DNA of 64,000 nucleotides from Labilibacter sediminis (GCF_005877885.1 NZ_VCHY01000001.1:1-64000); one strand, 5' to 3'; numbered from the stretch's first letter, positions 17,110 to 26,589 are shown. Program-made: numbers and translations. Notes: generated by a model not told the origin, from the letters alone.

Positions 17110-19761
17110 TTATTGTTTTATGATTTTAATTGTATTCACAAAGCTGATTCCCTGTTGCTGCTCAAACAGTATTTCGATACCTCCGTTGGTATATATTTGG
17201 GTAGATAATTCCAAAGCAGATGTTTCACCAGCCATTTCCCTGGGGTTAATATTCTCAAACACCAGTTTACCATTAATTATAATGTTGAATCTATTTTCAA
17301 CATCTTCTAAGCTTGCCTTTTCGCTGTCTTCGCCAGCTAATTCATAAGCCAATTTTTCAGTGGCTTTTTTAAACAAATCAGATAAACCTATACTAATTGC
17401 ATAAATACCAGCAGGTACATCTGCCTTAAATGCCTGTGGAGAAACATGTTGTGTCTGAAATAGCGGGTCTTTATTGGTACCGAGAATATTGTAATTTGTT
17501 CCGATACGCCCCGGGCGACCTAACTTGGTAATTAAATTTTGCCCGCCAACAAAACCAAATCCATTTTCAAAATATTCCTGATTCGGCAACCAAACGGCCT
17601 TTTCATCCTTATCCCAAAAGTAACAGTTACTGCCTGCATTTACTCTAATTTCAATATTTTTTCCATTTGCTGCAGTCAGATTTCCTGGTACAATATTAAA
17701 ATCTACTTCATGAGAATCAGCAATCTGTTTGCCTTCTTTTGTCAGTCCGATAGCACAAATACTATTTTTCCCGTTTCTAAATGGCGCTTTCCAGGTAGCT
17801 GTATTATTTTCAACTTTACATTTACCTAGTGTTTCCCCATTTATAAATAATTCTACTTCATTCAAATTTGAAAATACTTCGAACTTTCGCGAACAAACCT
17901 CATTTAATTCTGCATCTTCAATTCCTGATCCATACGACCAGTTTTTGCTGGCTATGGCAACGATAGGTTTTTCAGAAAGTGCGGCTTGGTAGTAATAATA
18001 TGCATCTTTTGGAATTCTATCAAAAGAGACCAATCCTTTACTGTTTATTTTAGGTTCCGAATCACCTCGTTTCTCAGAACCAAAATCAGATAATAACCAA
18101 ACATAACTACCTGTAATAAAATCATTATCTCTAATAGTTTTATACCATTGTTTATGTACATCAACCTGATACTCCAATGAAAAGTCAAATGGATGCGGAT
18201 CATCAGATCTTAAGCGAGGATCTGCACCAGCTCCGTATTCTGTTATAAGAAATGGCTTAGCCGTGTTTTTCTCATAAGTAGTTCTGGCAATACCTTCCAT
18301 CTGATCCGGAGTACCACTATACCATCCCGGGTACAAATTAATAGCTGCAATATCGCCTATATTATGAATTTTAGCCCTTTTGTACAGTGCATAAAACAAG
18401 TGCATAACTGACATGGTTGGACGGTAAGGATCTTCCTTTTTTACAATACTGTCCATTTGTAAAAGCAAATTCCTTAAATAAGTTCGATAATCATTCTTTT
18501 CATCTTTACTCAGATGTTTGGGCATGCGTAACAAAATTTCATTACTCAATCCCCATCCCCATATTGAAGGATGATTAATATCGCGTCGTACAAGATCATA
18601 CAACATATTAATCATGTTTGAACTAAATTCCTCAGTTAAAGTGATTTCATCTATTAATGGCACTTCGCAGGTAACAATAAAGCCCAATTTATCACAAGCA
18701 TCTAAAACTACCGGAGATCGTTGAAAATGACCTAAACGAATACTGTTAAATCCGGCTTCTTTTATCAATTTCAGATCATGCCAATGGTATTCATCCGGAA
18801 CTGCAGTGCCCAAACCTGCATAATCGCTAAATTTATTGATCCCTTTAAGTTTAATGTTTTTTCCATTTAACTTTAAACCTACCTCGGCTGTATATTCATA
18901 CCATCTAAAGCCTACATTATTGATTACCCTGTCGTATACTACATCGGTTTTTGGATTGATGATTTCCGAAACGAGTTTATATAAATATGGTGTTTCCGGT
19001 GACCACAAGGCAGGATTTTCAACTGTTATATTTTGCTCAATCTGATACTTTTTTTCTGAAGCCTTTAATCGATCATCAATAGTTTTTACCACATTACCTT
19101 GTGCATCAATCAAACGATGTGTTACTATTAAATTCTTCCGTTTACTTAATGTATTTGATATTTTGGAAGTAATTTTAACTTCAGCAAGTTTTTCTGATAC
19201 CTCAGGCATAATAAAAGTAACCCCATTTGAACCATGATCTAATCGCTCGAAGTGCACAGCACCAGTTTCAATTAGATTTACATTACGATTAATACCACCC
19301 ATAAAAGTAAAATCGGCGGAAAGTGGAGCTATCTCTTCATGATAGGAATTATCAACTTCTACCCTTATTACGTTACCTCCGTTTTTTGCTGCATCTGATA
19401 TATCAATAGCAAATGATCCGTATGCACCAATATGATCTCCGCAAAATTGATCATTACAATATACCTTTGCAACAGTTGCCGCTCCCTCAAAATACAAAAA
19501 GAACCTTTTCCCAATTACCTGATTAAGTTCTATGGTTTTTGAGTAAATTCCTTTGCCACGAAAAAAGCCTGGTTCTTCATCAAAAGAATCCAATACATTC
19601 CAAGTATGAGGAAGGTTAACAACTTCTTCTGTCTTTTCCGACCCTTTTATAAATGTCCAGCCATTATTTATATTGGTTGTCGAATTACTGCTTTGCTGAG
19701 CAATAATTGCACCGATAGATAAACATAAAAAGCTGGCACAAATTAACAATCGATACTTCAT
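17110..19761 (-). CDS. Glycoside hydrolase family 2 enzyme with C-terminal malectin-like domain
   Basis: The 883-residue exported protein has a signal peptide (to about residue 22, AIIAQQ). The GH2 order is clear: jelly-roll sugar-binding domain (about 30-180, with NLPHTWN), immunoglobulin-like domain (about 190-295), TIM barrel (about 300-600). The acid/base is Glu408 in WGLSNE, and Glu508 in LITEYGAGAD is the nucleophile. A further beta domain follows. The last 190 residues contain VNAGSNCYFWD, GRIGTNYNILGT, FNIIINGKLVFENINP and fit a malectin-like carbohydrate-binding fold. Beta-galactosidase or beta-glucuronidase activity is expected; the second would suit the uronate operon nearby. It is first gene of the GH2-GH3 operon. 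Confidence 0.88.
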   Translation of the reverse strand: MKYRLLICASFLCLSIGAIIAQQSSNSTTNINNGWTFIKGSEKTEEVVNLPHTWNVLDSFDEEPGFFRGKGIYSKTIELNQVIGKRFFLYFEGAATVAKVYCNDQFCGDHIGAYGSFAIDISDAAKNGGNVIRVEVDNSYHEEIAPLSADFTFMGGINRNVNLIETGAVHFERLDHGSNGVTFIMPEVSEKLAEVKITSKISNTLSKRKNLIVTHRLIDAQGNVVKTIDDRLKASEKKYQIEQNITVENPALWSPETPYLYKLVSEIINPKTDVVYDRVINNVGFRWYEYTAEVGLKLNGKNIKLKGINKFSDYAGLGTAVPDEYHWHDLKLIKEAGFNSIRLGHFQRSPVVLDACDKLGFIVTCEVPLIDEITLTEEFSSNMINMLYDLVRRDINHPSIWGWGLSNEILLRMPKHLSKDEKNDYRTYLRNLLLQMDSIVKKEDPYRPTMSVMHLFYALYKRAKIHNIGDIAAINLYPGWYSGTPDQMEGIARTTYEKNTAKPFLITEYGAGADPRLRSDDPHPFDFSLEYQVDVHKQWYKTIRDNDFITGSYVWLLSDFGSEKRGDSEPKINSKGLVSFDRIPKDAYYYYQAALSEKPIVAIASKNWSYGSGIEDAELNEVCSRKFEVFSNLNEVELFINGETLGKCKVENNTATWKAPFRNGKNSICAIGLTKEGKQIADSHEVDFNIVPGNLTAANGKNIEIRVNAGSNCYFWDKDEKAVWLPNQEYFENGFGFVGGQNLITKLGRPGRIGTNYNILGTNKDPLFQTQHVSPQAFKADVPAGIYAISIGLSDLFKKATEKLAYELAGEDSEKASLEDVENRFNIIINGKLVFENINPREMAGETSALELSTQIYTNGGIEILFEQQQGISFVNTIKIIKQ

Positions 19762-19789
19762 ATCTGTCCTAATTAAATTTGTTGTATGT

Positions 19790-19797
19790 CAAAATTA
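19790..19797 (-). promoter_or_regulatory. Putative -7 element (TAATTTTG) of GH2-GH3 operon
   Basis: CAAAATTA on the plus strand reads TAATTTTG on the minus strand, 29 bp before the GH2 start. It matches TAnnTTTG; the -33 element is not clear. Confidence 0.45.
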
Positions 19798-19993
19798 CGG
19801 AAAGCATATCCTTTAGCTGGGGGATAAAGTTCAAAAGACGGGGTAATAAAATATTGTTACCATATCCCTTTATACAATAGGGATATAGAATGCATTTCAA
19901 CACTACACAAGTATAATTTTCTTACTCCATTAAGGCATTTATTTTTCTGTAATTGTTAACCATTATTCCTGACGGGTTATTCATATTTTAAAA

Positions 19994-20001
19994 TAACTTT
20001 G
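19994..20001 (+). promoter_or_regulatory. Putative -7 element (TAACTTTG) of mutarotase gene
   Basis: An exact TAnnTTTG match. Transcription would begin a few bases downstream, which puts the first possible ATG (20003) at or before the RNA 5' end. This favours the second ATG at 20030 as the real start. Confidence 0.55.
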
Positions 20002-20029
20002 CATGATTACTAAAACCAAAAAAACTAAA

Positions 20030-20926
20030 ATGAAAACACTAATCGAATTAACCAATCGATTTGCAATGGAAGGACAGGTTTCCTTCTATAAAAAACAAGA
20101 GCTAGATATTATTCAAATTACCAACAAACATGCTCAAATGGATCTTTCACTGTATGGAGCCCAGGTATTAAGCTTTATTCCAAACAACGAAGAAGACCTT
20201 CTTTGGATGAGTTCATTGAGCGAGTTTAAACAAGGAAAAGCAATTAGGGGAGGAATTCCATTGTGTTTCCCTTGGTTTGGTCCTCATGATTCTGATGATT
20301 CATTACCACAACATGGCTTTGCCCGCCTATCTGTGTGGAATTTAGAAGAAGTCAAACAGCTTGAAGATGATCGTACCAGCGTTACACTTACTATTCAATC
20401 TTCTCCTGACACTAAAAAATATTGGCCTCATGAATTTTATGCAGAACTTACTGTTATTGTAGGCAAAGAACTGGAGGTTAACCTTACAGTTAACAACACG
20501 GATTCTGACAGCTTTAAATACACATCAGCACTACATACATATTTAGCTGTGGGCGATATCAATAACGCTAAAATTGAAGGTTTAAAAAACACTGAATACT
20601 ATTGGGGTTTTGAAGATACGATTCAAAAACAGGATGATGAGCTGTTATCCATTACAAAAGAAGAAAACAGAAGATATATCAATACTTCTAACACTTGCTT
20701 TATTCAGAATAGCCTGAATAATAAAACAACAGCTATTGATAAAAAAGGAAGTAATGTAACAGTAGTTTGGAATCCCTGGCAGGAGACGTGCTTACAGATG
20801 AAAGATGTAGAAAATGAAGCTTATAAATCCTTTGTTTGCGTGGAAGCTGCAAACTATTACTATGATTATATTGTGCTAAAACCGGGAGAAAGCCATACTA
20901 CATCTACCAAAATTAGACTTAAATAG
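20030..20926 (+). CDS. D-hexose-6-phosphate mutarotase (aldose-1-epimerase superfamily)
   Basis: The 298-residue cytosolic protein matches the YeaD branch of the galactose-mutarotase fold. It has LYGAQVLSFIP, DLLWMS, the family hallmark GKAIRGGIPLCFPWFGP, QHGFAR with a catalytic-type His, and SALHTYLAVGD with the second His. A conserved Glu lies near the C-terminus in VCVEAANY. It interconverts alpha and beta anomers of glucose-6-phosphate or related hexose phosphates. The start at 20030 is preferred over 20003 because of the -7 element at 19994-20001. It is monocistronic and divergent from the GH2-GH3 operon, consistent with a role in using hexoses released there. Confidence 0.88.
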   Translation: MKTLIELTNRFAMEGQVSFYKKQELDIIQITNKHAQMDLSLYGAQVLSFIPNNEEDLLWMSSLSEFKQGKAIRGGIPLCFPWFGPHDSDDSLPQHGFARLSVWNLEEVKQLEDDRTSVTLTIQSSPDTKKYWPHEFYAELTVIVGKELEVNLTVNNTDSDSFKYTSALHTYLAVGDINNAKIEGLKNTEYYWGFEDTIQKQDDELLSITKEENRRYINTSNTCFIQNSLNNKTTAIDKKGSNVTVVWNPWQETCLQMKDVENEAYKSFVCVEAANYYYDYIVLKPGESHTTSTKIRLK

Positions 20927-21328
20927 TTCGTATTAAAAATAAAAAAGCACTATCTCATAAACTAGAAAAAATGAGATAGTGCCAAAAAACAACTATTCAA
21001 CTAAAAAACATTGTCCTTAACGCGACAGTATAAAATATTTGTCAGAGCTGTCCTAAAAATATATTGTACCGGGATTTCATCCCAAACCCAACTTACTTTT
21101 TGATCTTGATGTCAAAAACTAAGGAAAAAACATCAAGGCTGCACCTGCTTCACTCAATAAACTACGGTTATTTGACTGAAATCGTTTAAACTCACTTCGT
21201 TCAAACAAAAACGATTTTTAACCGTCAAACTAATCTTGTTTATTGGTTCACCAGCTGAGGCCGAGGCTAAACAAGACGTTCTAACATTAACTAATATTTA
21301 TTTAAGACAGGTGTCAATATTTATAATA
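20927..21328. repeat. Intergenic region with palindromic repeat sequence
   Basis: No gene. CTTGATGT and ACATCAAG form a hairpin around 21110-21145. The stretch around 21165-21225 has an inverted pair (ACGGTTA with TAACCGT) enclosing the phrase AACTCACTTCGTTCAAAC. A similar phrase (AACTCGCTGCGCTCAAAC) occurs in the repeat region at 31541-31880, which suggests copies of one decayed intergenic repeat family. Confidence 0.5.
20947..20982. terminator. Strong hairpin terminator between convergent genes
   Basis: A perfect 12-bp stem (20947-20958 with 20971-20982) has a 12-nt A-rich loop. The A run just before it is a T run on the minus strand, so it is a classical intrinsic terminator in that direction and probably also stops the mutarotase transcript, whose gene ends 20 bp upstream. 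Confidence 0.75.
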
Positions 21329-22405
21329 TTATTCTCCTTTAGTGACAATGGACATTGCAGCTTTCATATAACCCATTGCATAAGCCATACCTGCATACCA
21401 TGCGCCATCACATTCCATTTGTGGAGTATGATCAGGGATTAAGACACCCTGGAAATTATTTTTATGTAAGATTTCTAATATCCTAACCATATCAATATCA
21501 CCTTCATCTACAAATACTTCTTTGTAATTAGGTACCTTACCCACAATATTTCTAAAATGGATGTAGGCTATTTTATCTTGCTTGCTATACTGGTCAGTAG
21601 CTTCGTGCACCTCACCCTCAGTCATTTCAGCAATTGAACCTAAACAAAACTCAAGGTTGTTGCTAGGACTAGGTTTCATATCAATTAATTTCTGATACAT
21701 ATCCGGCTGGTATACCAGGCGAGGTGTATTTCTTACATAAGGCATCGGAGGATCGTCCGGATGTGCAGCCATCTTTACTCCAGCTTCTTCTGCAACAGGA
21801 ATAATGTGGTCAAGAAAATATTGTAATCTCTTCCATAATTCTTCGTGATCAATACGAGGTAATGTTCCTTCCGGAGCATTTGGATCATACACCATATTCC
21901 AAACCATTCCATTAGGAACGGGTGTTTCATCAAACGTACCATTCATACCTACCGATTCGGCACCTGCACGTGCATAAGGTCCAATATCGCGACTACATAC
22001 ACCTGCCAGCGAAAAGTTATATCCAAAAACAGGAATTCCTGCCTGACCAACAATTCTAATTTGCTCCTTTACCAACTCTATTTGCTCTTCCTTTTTAGGA
22101 CCGTCAAGCAAAATGTCGTGCCACATCGCCGGATCAAAATTTTCTATTGCTTCCAACTCCAAACCATGCTTGTTAATATTGGCTTTTAACTGAAGTAACT
22201 CTTCTAAAGACCATAACTGACCTTGTCCCGCACTCCCCCAACCATCAGTATCTCCAATAGGTTGATTGGCATTTTCTTTACTATTTTTTTCGTGACTAAA
22301 ATAATCCACTAAATGTACAACCAAATGGGTTGCGCCACATTGTTTAGCAAATCTATAATGCTCATCATTAAGCATATGTTTATATAATCCAAATCCTAAT
22401 TTCAT
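21329..22405 (-). CDS. uxuA: D-mannonate dehydratase
   Basis: The 358-residue protein matches the short Bacteroidota form of mannonate dehydratase, a TIM-barrel metal enzyme that converts D-mannonate to 2-keto-3-deoxy-D-gluconate. Recognisable parts are the opening LGFGLYKHMLNDEHYRFAKQ, HLVDYF, LELEAIENFDPAMWHDILLDG, GYNFSLAGV, MAAHPDDPP and the closing GVLIPDHTPQM. E. coli UxuA is about 35 residues longer. It is the last gene of the five-gene hexuronate operon, 29 bp after the Nramp-fold transporter, and follows the isomerase and reductase steps encoded upstream. Confidence 0.92.
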   Translation of the reverse strand: MKLGFGLYKHMLNDEHYRFAKQCGATHLVVHLVDYFSHEKNSKENANQPIGDTDGWGSAGQGQLWSLEELLQLKANINKHGLELEAIENFDPAMWHDILLDGPKKEEQIELVKEQIRIVGQAGIPVFGYNFSLAGVCSRDIGPYARAGAESVGMNGTFDETPVPNGMVWNMVYDPNAPEGTLPRIDHEELWKRLQYFLDHIIPVAEEAGVKMAAHPDDPPMPYVRNTPRLVYQPDMYQKLIDMKPSPSNNLEFCLGSIAEMTEGEVHEATDQYSKQDKIAYIHFRNIVGKVPNYKEVFVDEGDIDMVRILEILHKNNFQGVLIPDHTPQMECDGAWYAGMAYAMGYMKAAMSIVTKGE

Positions 22406-22434
22406 TTTCTTTTATTTTGTTAATTATACCCCTC

Positions 22435-23679
22435 TTAACCAATCACATCAAAAATAACTCCTTGTATCCCCTGATACCCCATATAAAGCGCAAACACCAT
22501 TACCAATGCCAACAACACCATTTCTTTTTTATTATTGATCTGGTTACCCATTAACGATTTTTTTGAACTTAAGTAGATGATAGCACCAACAGTTATAGGT
22601 AGAACAATAGATAAGCATGCTTGTGACATCAACAATACAAAAACAGGTTTAAAACCAAACAACACACCCGTAACACTAATAAAACTTAACGCCACCAACA
22701 TTAAACGGTATTTTAGTTGTGACACATCTCTTTTTTCCGATTTGTAATCAATCACTAACCATGGAATAACCAGTAAATTTGGTAAGTGAGATGATATACC
22801 AGCAGCCACAATACCTATAACAAAAATACCCATGGCTCCTTTCCCGGCAATTGGCCCCATTAATTCAACCATTTCAGACACATGATTTAGCTTTATGTCT
22901 TTTACATGTAAGGTAGTTGCTGCTGTAATCATAACTGCTGCACTGATTAAAAACATCAACGAGGCACTTACCCTGGCATCACGATGTTGTAACTTTTTAT
23001 CTTCTATTGTCCACCCTTTTTCCTGAGCTATTTGACTTCGAATAATAAATACAAAAGTAGACACCGTTGTTCCAACCATTCCAGCCAAAATAACTAAAGA
23101 GTTATTGTCGCTTCCAGTAGACTGTTCAGGCAACTTTGGCACAAGACCTTGAGCTATTTCTGATAATTTTGGGAATTTAATAATCATGGTGGCAATAAAT
23201 GCCAGCCCCATAATAGCAACCAATATGGCCAATATTTTTTCAAAGAAAGCTGTATCTCCATTCCACATTAACAATAGCAATATACCAGCTATCCCTATTG
23301 CCCAAACAGAAGCTGAAACACCACCTTCAATAATGGTTTCTGACCAAAGTTGAAGTACATCTGCGACTATCCCCAACACTCCAATTAGTGCACTCATAAT
23401 GATTAAGGATAAAGCACTAATTAAAAACCTGGCTAAAGTCGGATGAATGTGATCACGTATTCCCTGAATGGCTGTTTGCCCCGTAACACTGGTAAACTTG
23501 GCAAAATGAACCATCAAAAAGTAAGTGATAATACAACTAATGGCGATTGTCCATAACAAATCCAATCCGAAATTAGCACCTGATTTAGACATAGCTGTAA
23601 TACTACCAGTACCCACATTGTAGCCAATTAAAAAGATACCTGGTAAAACAGAAGCGATGTATTTTTTAAAATTTCCCAT
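22435..23679 (-). CDS. Nramp-fold transporter lacking metal-binding motifs, probable sugar-acid transporter
   Basis: The 414-residue inner-membrane protein has about 11 TM helices and the overall Nramp/MntH layout, starting SVLPGIFLIGYNVGTGS. In true Nramp metal transporters TM1 carries DPGN and TM6 carries MPH; here the aligned positions read GTGS (TM1) and STF in GTTVSTFVF (TM6). None of the usual metal ligands is kept. It lies 9 bp after the SDR gene and 29 bp before uxuA, inside a complete hexuronate operon that otherwise lacks a transporter. I infer import of glucuronate, a keto-acid or other uronate by a divergent Nramp relative. A non-canonical Mn/Mg supply role for UxuA is the alternative. 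Confidence 0.75.
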   Translation of the reverse strand: MGNFKKYIASVLPGIFLIGYNVGTGSITAMSKSGANFGLDLLWTIAISCIITYFLMVHFAKFTSVTGQTAIQGIRDHIHPTLARFLISALSLIIMSALIGVLGIVADVLQLWSETIIEGGVSASVWAIGIAGILLLLMWNGDTAFFEKILAILVAIMGLAFIATMIIKFPKLSEIAQGLVPKLPEQSTGSDNNSLVILAGMVGTTVSTFVFIIRSQIAQEKGWTIEDKKLQHRDARVSASLMFLISAAVMITAATTLHVKDIKLNHVSEMVELMGPIAGKGAMGIFVIGIVAAGISSHLPNLLVIPWLVIDYKSEKRDVSQLKYRLMLVALSFISVTGVLFGFKPVFVLLMSQACLSIVLPITVGAIIYLSSKKSLMGNQINNKKEMVLLALVMVFALYMGYQGIQGVIFDVIG

Positions 23680-23688
23680 ACTTATTTT

Positions 23689-24447
23689 TTAAAATCCAAT
23701 GGAATTACCTCCATCAACCGGTAAACATATACCTGTAATAAAATCAGCAGCGTCTGAAGCTAAAAAAGCAGCAGCCTTAGCTATATCGTCAGGTGTTCCA
23801 AACCTGCCAGAAGGTGTGCGATCTAAGATTTTAGCTTTACGCGCCGGATCTTTTTCCATAATATCTAAAAACATTTTTGACTCAATAAATCCAGGTGCAA
23901 TAGCATTAAACCTTACTCCTGTACCCGAATACTCTGAAGCCAAAGTTCTGGTCATTCCCAATAAAGCTGTCTTAGAACTACTATAAGCTACAACTTGTGT
24001 TAAACCAAATAGCGCTGACATTGAACTAATATTAATTACAGAACCAGCCCCTCTCTCTATCATAGGCTTTACAGCTGCTCTTGTCAATGAAAATAGACTA
24101 TTCACGTTAGTATCAATTACTGCAGCAAACTCTTCATCTGTAGTTTCCATTGAAGGTTTTTTACAATGACGTCCGGCATTATTTACCAAAATATCAATTG
24201 CGCCAACTTCTTTTTCTACTTCTAAAATAAATTTCTCATGCAAATCTTTTTGAGTTACATCATTTATATAGGTAAAGCAATTGTCTCCAAGTAATTCCTT
24301 GGCTTCATCCAGTTTTTCCTGTACCAAATCTGTTATGACTACTTTTGCACCCACTTTAATAAATTGTTTGGCTATTCCTAAACCAATTCCGGCTGCTCCA
24401 CCTGTAACAAGGGCAACTTTCTCTGTTAAATCAACTAATTTCTCCAT
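23689..24447 (-). CDS. SDR-family oxidoreductase, probable fructuronate/mannonate oxidoreductase
   Basis: The 252-residue classical short-chain dehydrogenase has TGGAAGIGLG for the cofactor, NNAGRH, and the catalytic triad Ser142, Tyr155, Lys159 (YSSSK). Asp40 after the second strand suggests NAD(H) preference. It ends in the usual PVDGGNSIGF. Context places it between uxaC and uxuA: the missing step is reduction of D-fructuronate to D-mannonate, normally done by UxuB of another family, and many Bacteroidota use an SDR here. KduD-like reduction is an alternative. Operon spacing is 28 bp to uxaC and 9 bp to the transporter. Confidence 0.82.
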   Translation of the reverse strand: MEKLVDLTEKVALVTGGAAGIGLGIAKQFIKVGAKVVITDLVQEKLDEAKELLGDNCFTYINDVTQKDLHEKFILEVEKEVGAIDILVNNAGRHCKKPSMETTDEEFAAVIDTNVNSLFSLTRAAVKPMIERGAGSVINISSMSALFGLTQVVAYSSSKTALLGMTRTLASEYSGTGVRFNAIAPGFIESKMFLDIMEKDPARKAKILDRTPSGRFGTPDDIAKAAAFLASDAADFITGICLPVDGGNSIGF

Positions 24448-24475
24448 GATAATATATAACTTCTAAGTTACTTTT

Positions 24476-25885
24476 TTAAATAAATTTGAAATACTCGTTT
24501 GCATTATGGTAGCATATATTTTGTACCATTTGCCCTAACAAATTCATGTCTTTTGGCAATTCGCCATTTGCTACATCCTGCCCCAACATATTACATAGTA
24601 TTCTCCTAAAGTATTCGTGTCGTGAGAATGAAATAAAACTGCGAGAGTCGGTTAGCATGCCAACAAACCTGCTTAATAAGCCCTGTGATGATAAAGCATT
24701 TATCTGCTTTTCCATACCATCTTTTTGATCAAGAAACCACCAGGCAGATCCATATTGCATCTTCCCGGGTACTGATCCATCCTGAAAGTTTCCGAGCATG
24801 GCTGCAACCATTTCATTATCTCTTGGATTTAGATTATAGATAATGGTTTTTGTTAGTTTCCCTTTTTCTTCAAGTCTGTTTAGAAATATCCCCATACTAC
24901 GAGCATAACTAAAGTCGGCTATGGAATCAAAACCACAAGCTTGTCCGATATTACGTACCCCTTTGGTATTTACATCGCGCAAAGCACCAACATGAAACTG
25001 TTGCACCCATCCTTTTTCGTGATTCCACACTGCAAGTTGGTGCAGGATAGCTGTCATAAACTCTTTTTGCGCAATAGGATTTATCCCTTCTCCTGATCTT
25101 AATTTTTGAAATATTTTTTGAATTTCTTTTTCAGTCACCTCTTCAACAGGAAAAGGGAACTCCAAACCATGATCAGATAGACGACAACCATTTTCATGAA
25201 AATAGTCGTGCCTCTGCTTTAATGCAGAAAGAAAATCATCATATGATTCTATGGAACCATTAATTACTTCTGCCAATTGATCCACATATTGATTAAAAGA
25301 CTGCACATCTCCCACAGCCATGGCTTTATCGGGACGCCATGCAGGTGTCACCTTAATACCAATCTGTGTTTTGTTCATTGATTGATGCCATTCCAGTGAA
25401 TCAATCGGATCATCCGTGGTACATAATTTTTCAACATTAAATTTCTTTAATGTTGACTGAACACTCAATTGACCTGAGCTTAACTGATGGGATGCATTAT
25501 CATAAACTTCTTTGGCTGTATCTGCATTAAGCATCTTTTTAATACCAAAAGGTTTAGACAATTCCATATGCGTCCAATGATACAAGGGATTTCGCAATGT
25601 ATTTGGTACGGTTTCAGCCCATTTCAGAAACTTTTCGAAATCACTCGCATTTCCTGTGATATATTTTTCATCAACCCCGTTAGCGCGCATGGCACGCCAT
25701 TTATAATGATCCCCTTCTAACCAAGCCTGAGATATATTATCAAATACTCTGTTTTGCGCAATATCCTTAGGAGATAAGTGACAATGATAATCGATAATGG
25801 GCATTTTTGCTGCAAAGTCATGATATAGCTCACGAGCCACTTCACTTTGAAGTAAAAAATTTTCCTGTACAATTGGATTCAACAT
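24476..25885 (-). CDS. uxaC: Glucuronate isomerase
   Basis: The 469-residue protein is a full-length UxaC of the amidohydrolase-like TIM-barrel family, which isomerises D-glucuronate to D-fructuronate and D-galacturonate to D-tagaturonate. The N-terminus has the metal motif DYHCHLSPKDIAQN, followed by the characteristic GDHYKWRAMRANG and later QFHVGALRDVN and NPRDNEMVAAM. The length matches the E. coli enzyme (470). It is cytosolic. It is the second gene of the operon, 11 bp after the RraA-like gene. Confidence 0.95.
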   Translation of the reverse strand: MLNPIVQENFLLQSEVARELYHDFAAKMPIIDYHCHLSPKDIAQNRVFDNISQAWLEGDHYKWRAMRANGVDEKYITGNASDFEKFLKWAETVPNTLRNPLYHWTHMELSKPFGIKKMLNADTAKEVYDNASHQLSSGQLSVQSTLKKFNVEKLCTTDDPIDSLEWHQSMNKTQIGIKVTPAWRPDKAMAVGDVQSFNQYVDQLAEVINGSIESYDDFLSALKQRHDYFHENGCRLSDHGLEFPFPVEEVTEKEIQKIFQKLRSGEGINPIAQKEFMTAILHQLAVWNHEKGWVQQFHVGALRDVNTKGVRNIGQACGFDSIADFSYARSMGIFLNRLEEKGKLTKTIIYNLNPRDNEMVAAMLGNFQDGSVPGKMQYGSAWWFLDQKDGMEKQINALSSQGLLSRFVGMLTDSRSFISFSRHEYFRRILCNMLGQDVANGELPKDMNLLGQMVQNICYHNANEYFKFI

Positions 25886-25896
25886 AAACTTAGGTT

Positions 25897-26589
25897 TTAC
25901 ATTATTCCGAACTTCTCAAATGCATCAACGGTGCTCATACCATTTTCCAGAGCCTGTTTTACCGTTTGCTCTCCACGTGCTTTTTCTATAGCTCCTTCAA
26001 AAGCTTCTTTTTCAACCTCCTGTGGTATAATAAGTACTCCATCTCTGTCACCATATATAATGTCGCCCGGGTTTACACGAATACCATTAAATTCAATAGG
26101 TACTCTGTAATCAATTACCTTACCTCTTGGCCCCTGATCCTGCGCATAAGTTCCTACAGAAAAAGTTGGGAAATTCAGACTTTCTATCTCATTTGTATCT
26201 CTGGAATAGCCATCCATTACGGCACCGGCAGCACCTAATTTAATGGCACGCGTACTCATTAGTCCTCCCCAAAGCGCATAACGATGAGATGCTCCTGAAC
26301 ATATATAAACCTCATTTTTCTTTAAACTATCTAAAGCCTCGAACATGATACCAAATGGCTTTTTCATCATTGGGTTATTGGTATTTTCCACTTCTTCTGC
26401 AAACACATCAGCTTCTAATACAGGCATGGCTCTGCCAATCATAACCATATCTGTTTTTATAGGTTTCACCTGAGGTGCTAAAAACTGATGCTGATATCCT
26501 AATTTATCCAACACATCACCAACCAAGGCAGTAAAAAGCTCTTTTTTGGCGATATCGAACAACTCTTCATCATCTTTCCACAACTTCAT
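25897..26589 (-). CDS. RraA-family protein, possible pyruvate-type aldolase
   Basis: The 230-residue protein shows the RraA/HMG-aldolase fold: GDVLDKLGYQHQ near the start, GAAGAVMDGYSRDT (about 125-140; conserved Arg-Asp metal/pyruvate site) and VNPGDIIYGDRDGVLIIP near the C-terminus. Members are either RNase E inhibitors or divalent-metal class II aldolases for 4-hydroxy-4-methyl-2-oxoglutarate and similar keto acids. As the first gene of a hexuronate operon it is far more likely to be catabolic than an RNase regulator. The window has no KDPG aldolase, so cleavage of a 2-keto-3-deoxy acid is a reasonable but untested guess. A promoter lies in the 143-bp gap shared with the divergent AraC gene. 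Confidence 0.8.
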   Translation of the reverse strand: MKLWKDDEELFDIAKKELFTALVGDVLDKLGYQHQFLAPQVKPIKTDMVMIGRAMPVLEADVFAEEVENTNNPMMKKPFGIMFEALDSLKKNEVYICSGASHRYALWGGLMSTRAIKLGAAGAVMDGYSRDTNEIESLNFPTFSVGTYAQDQGPRGKVIDYRVPIEFNGIRVNPGDIIYGDRDGVLIIPQEVEKEAFEGAIEKARGEQTVKQALENGMSTVDAFEKFGIM

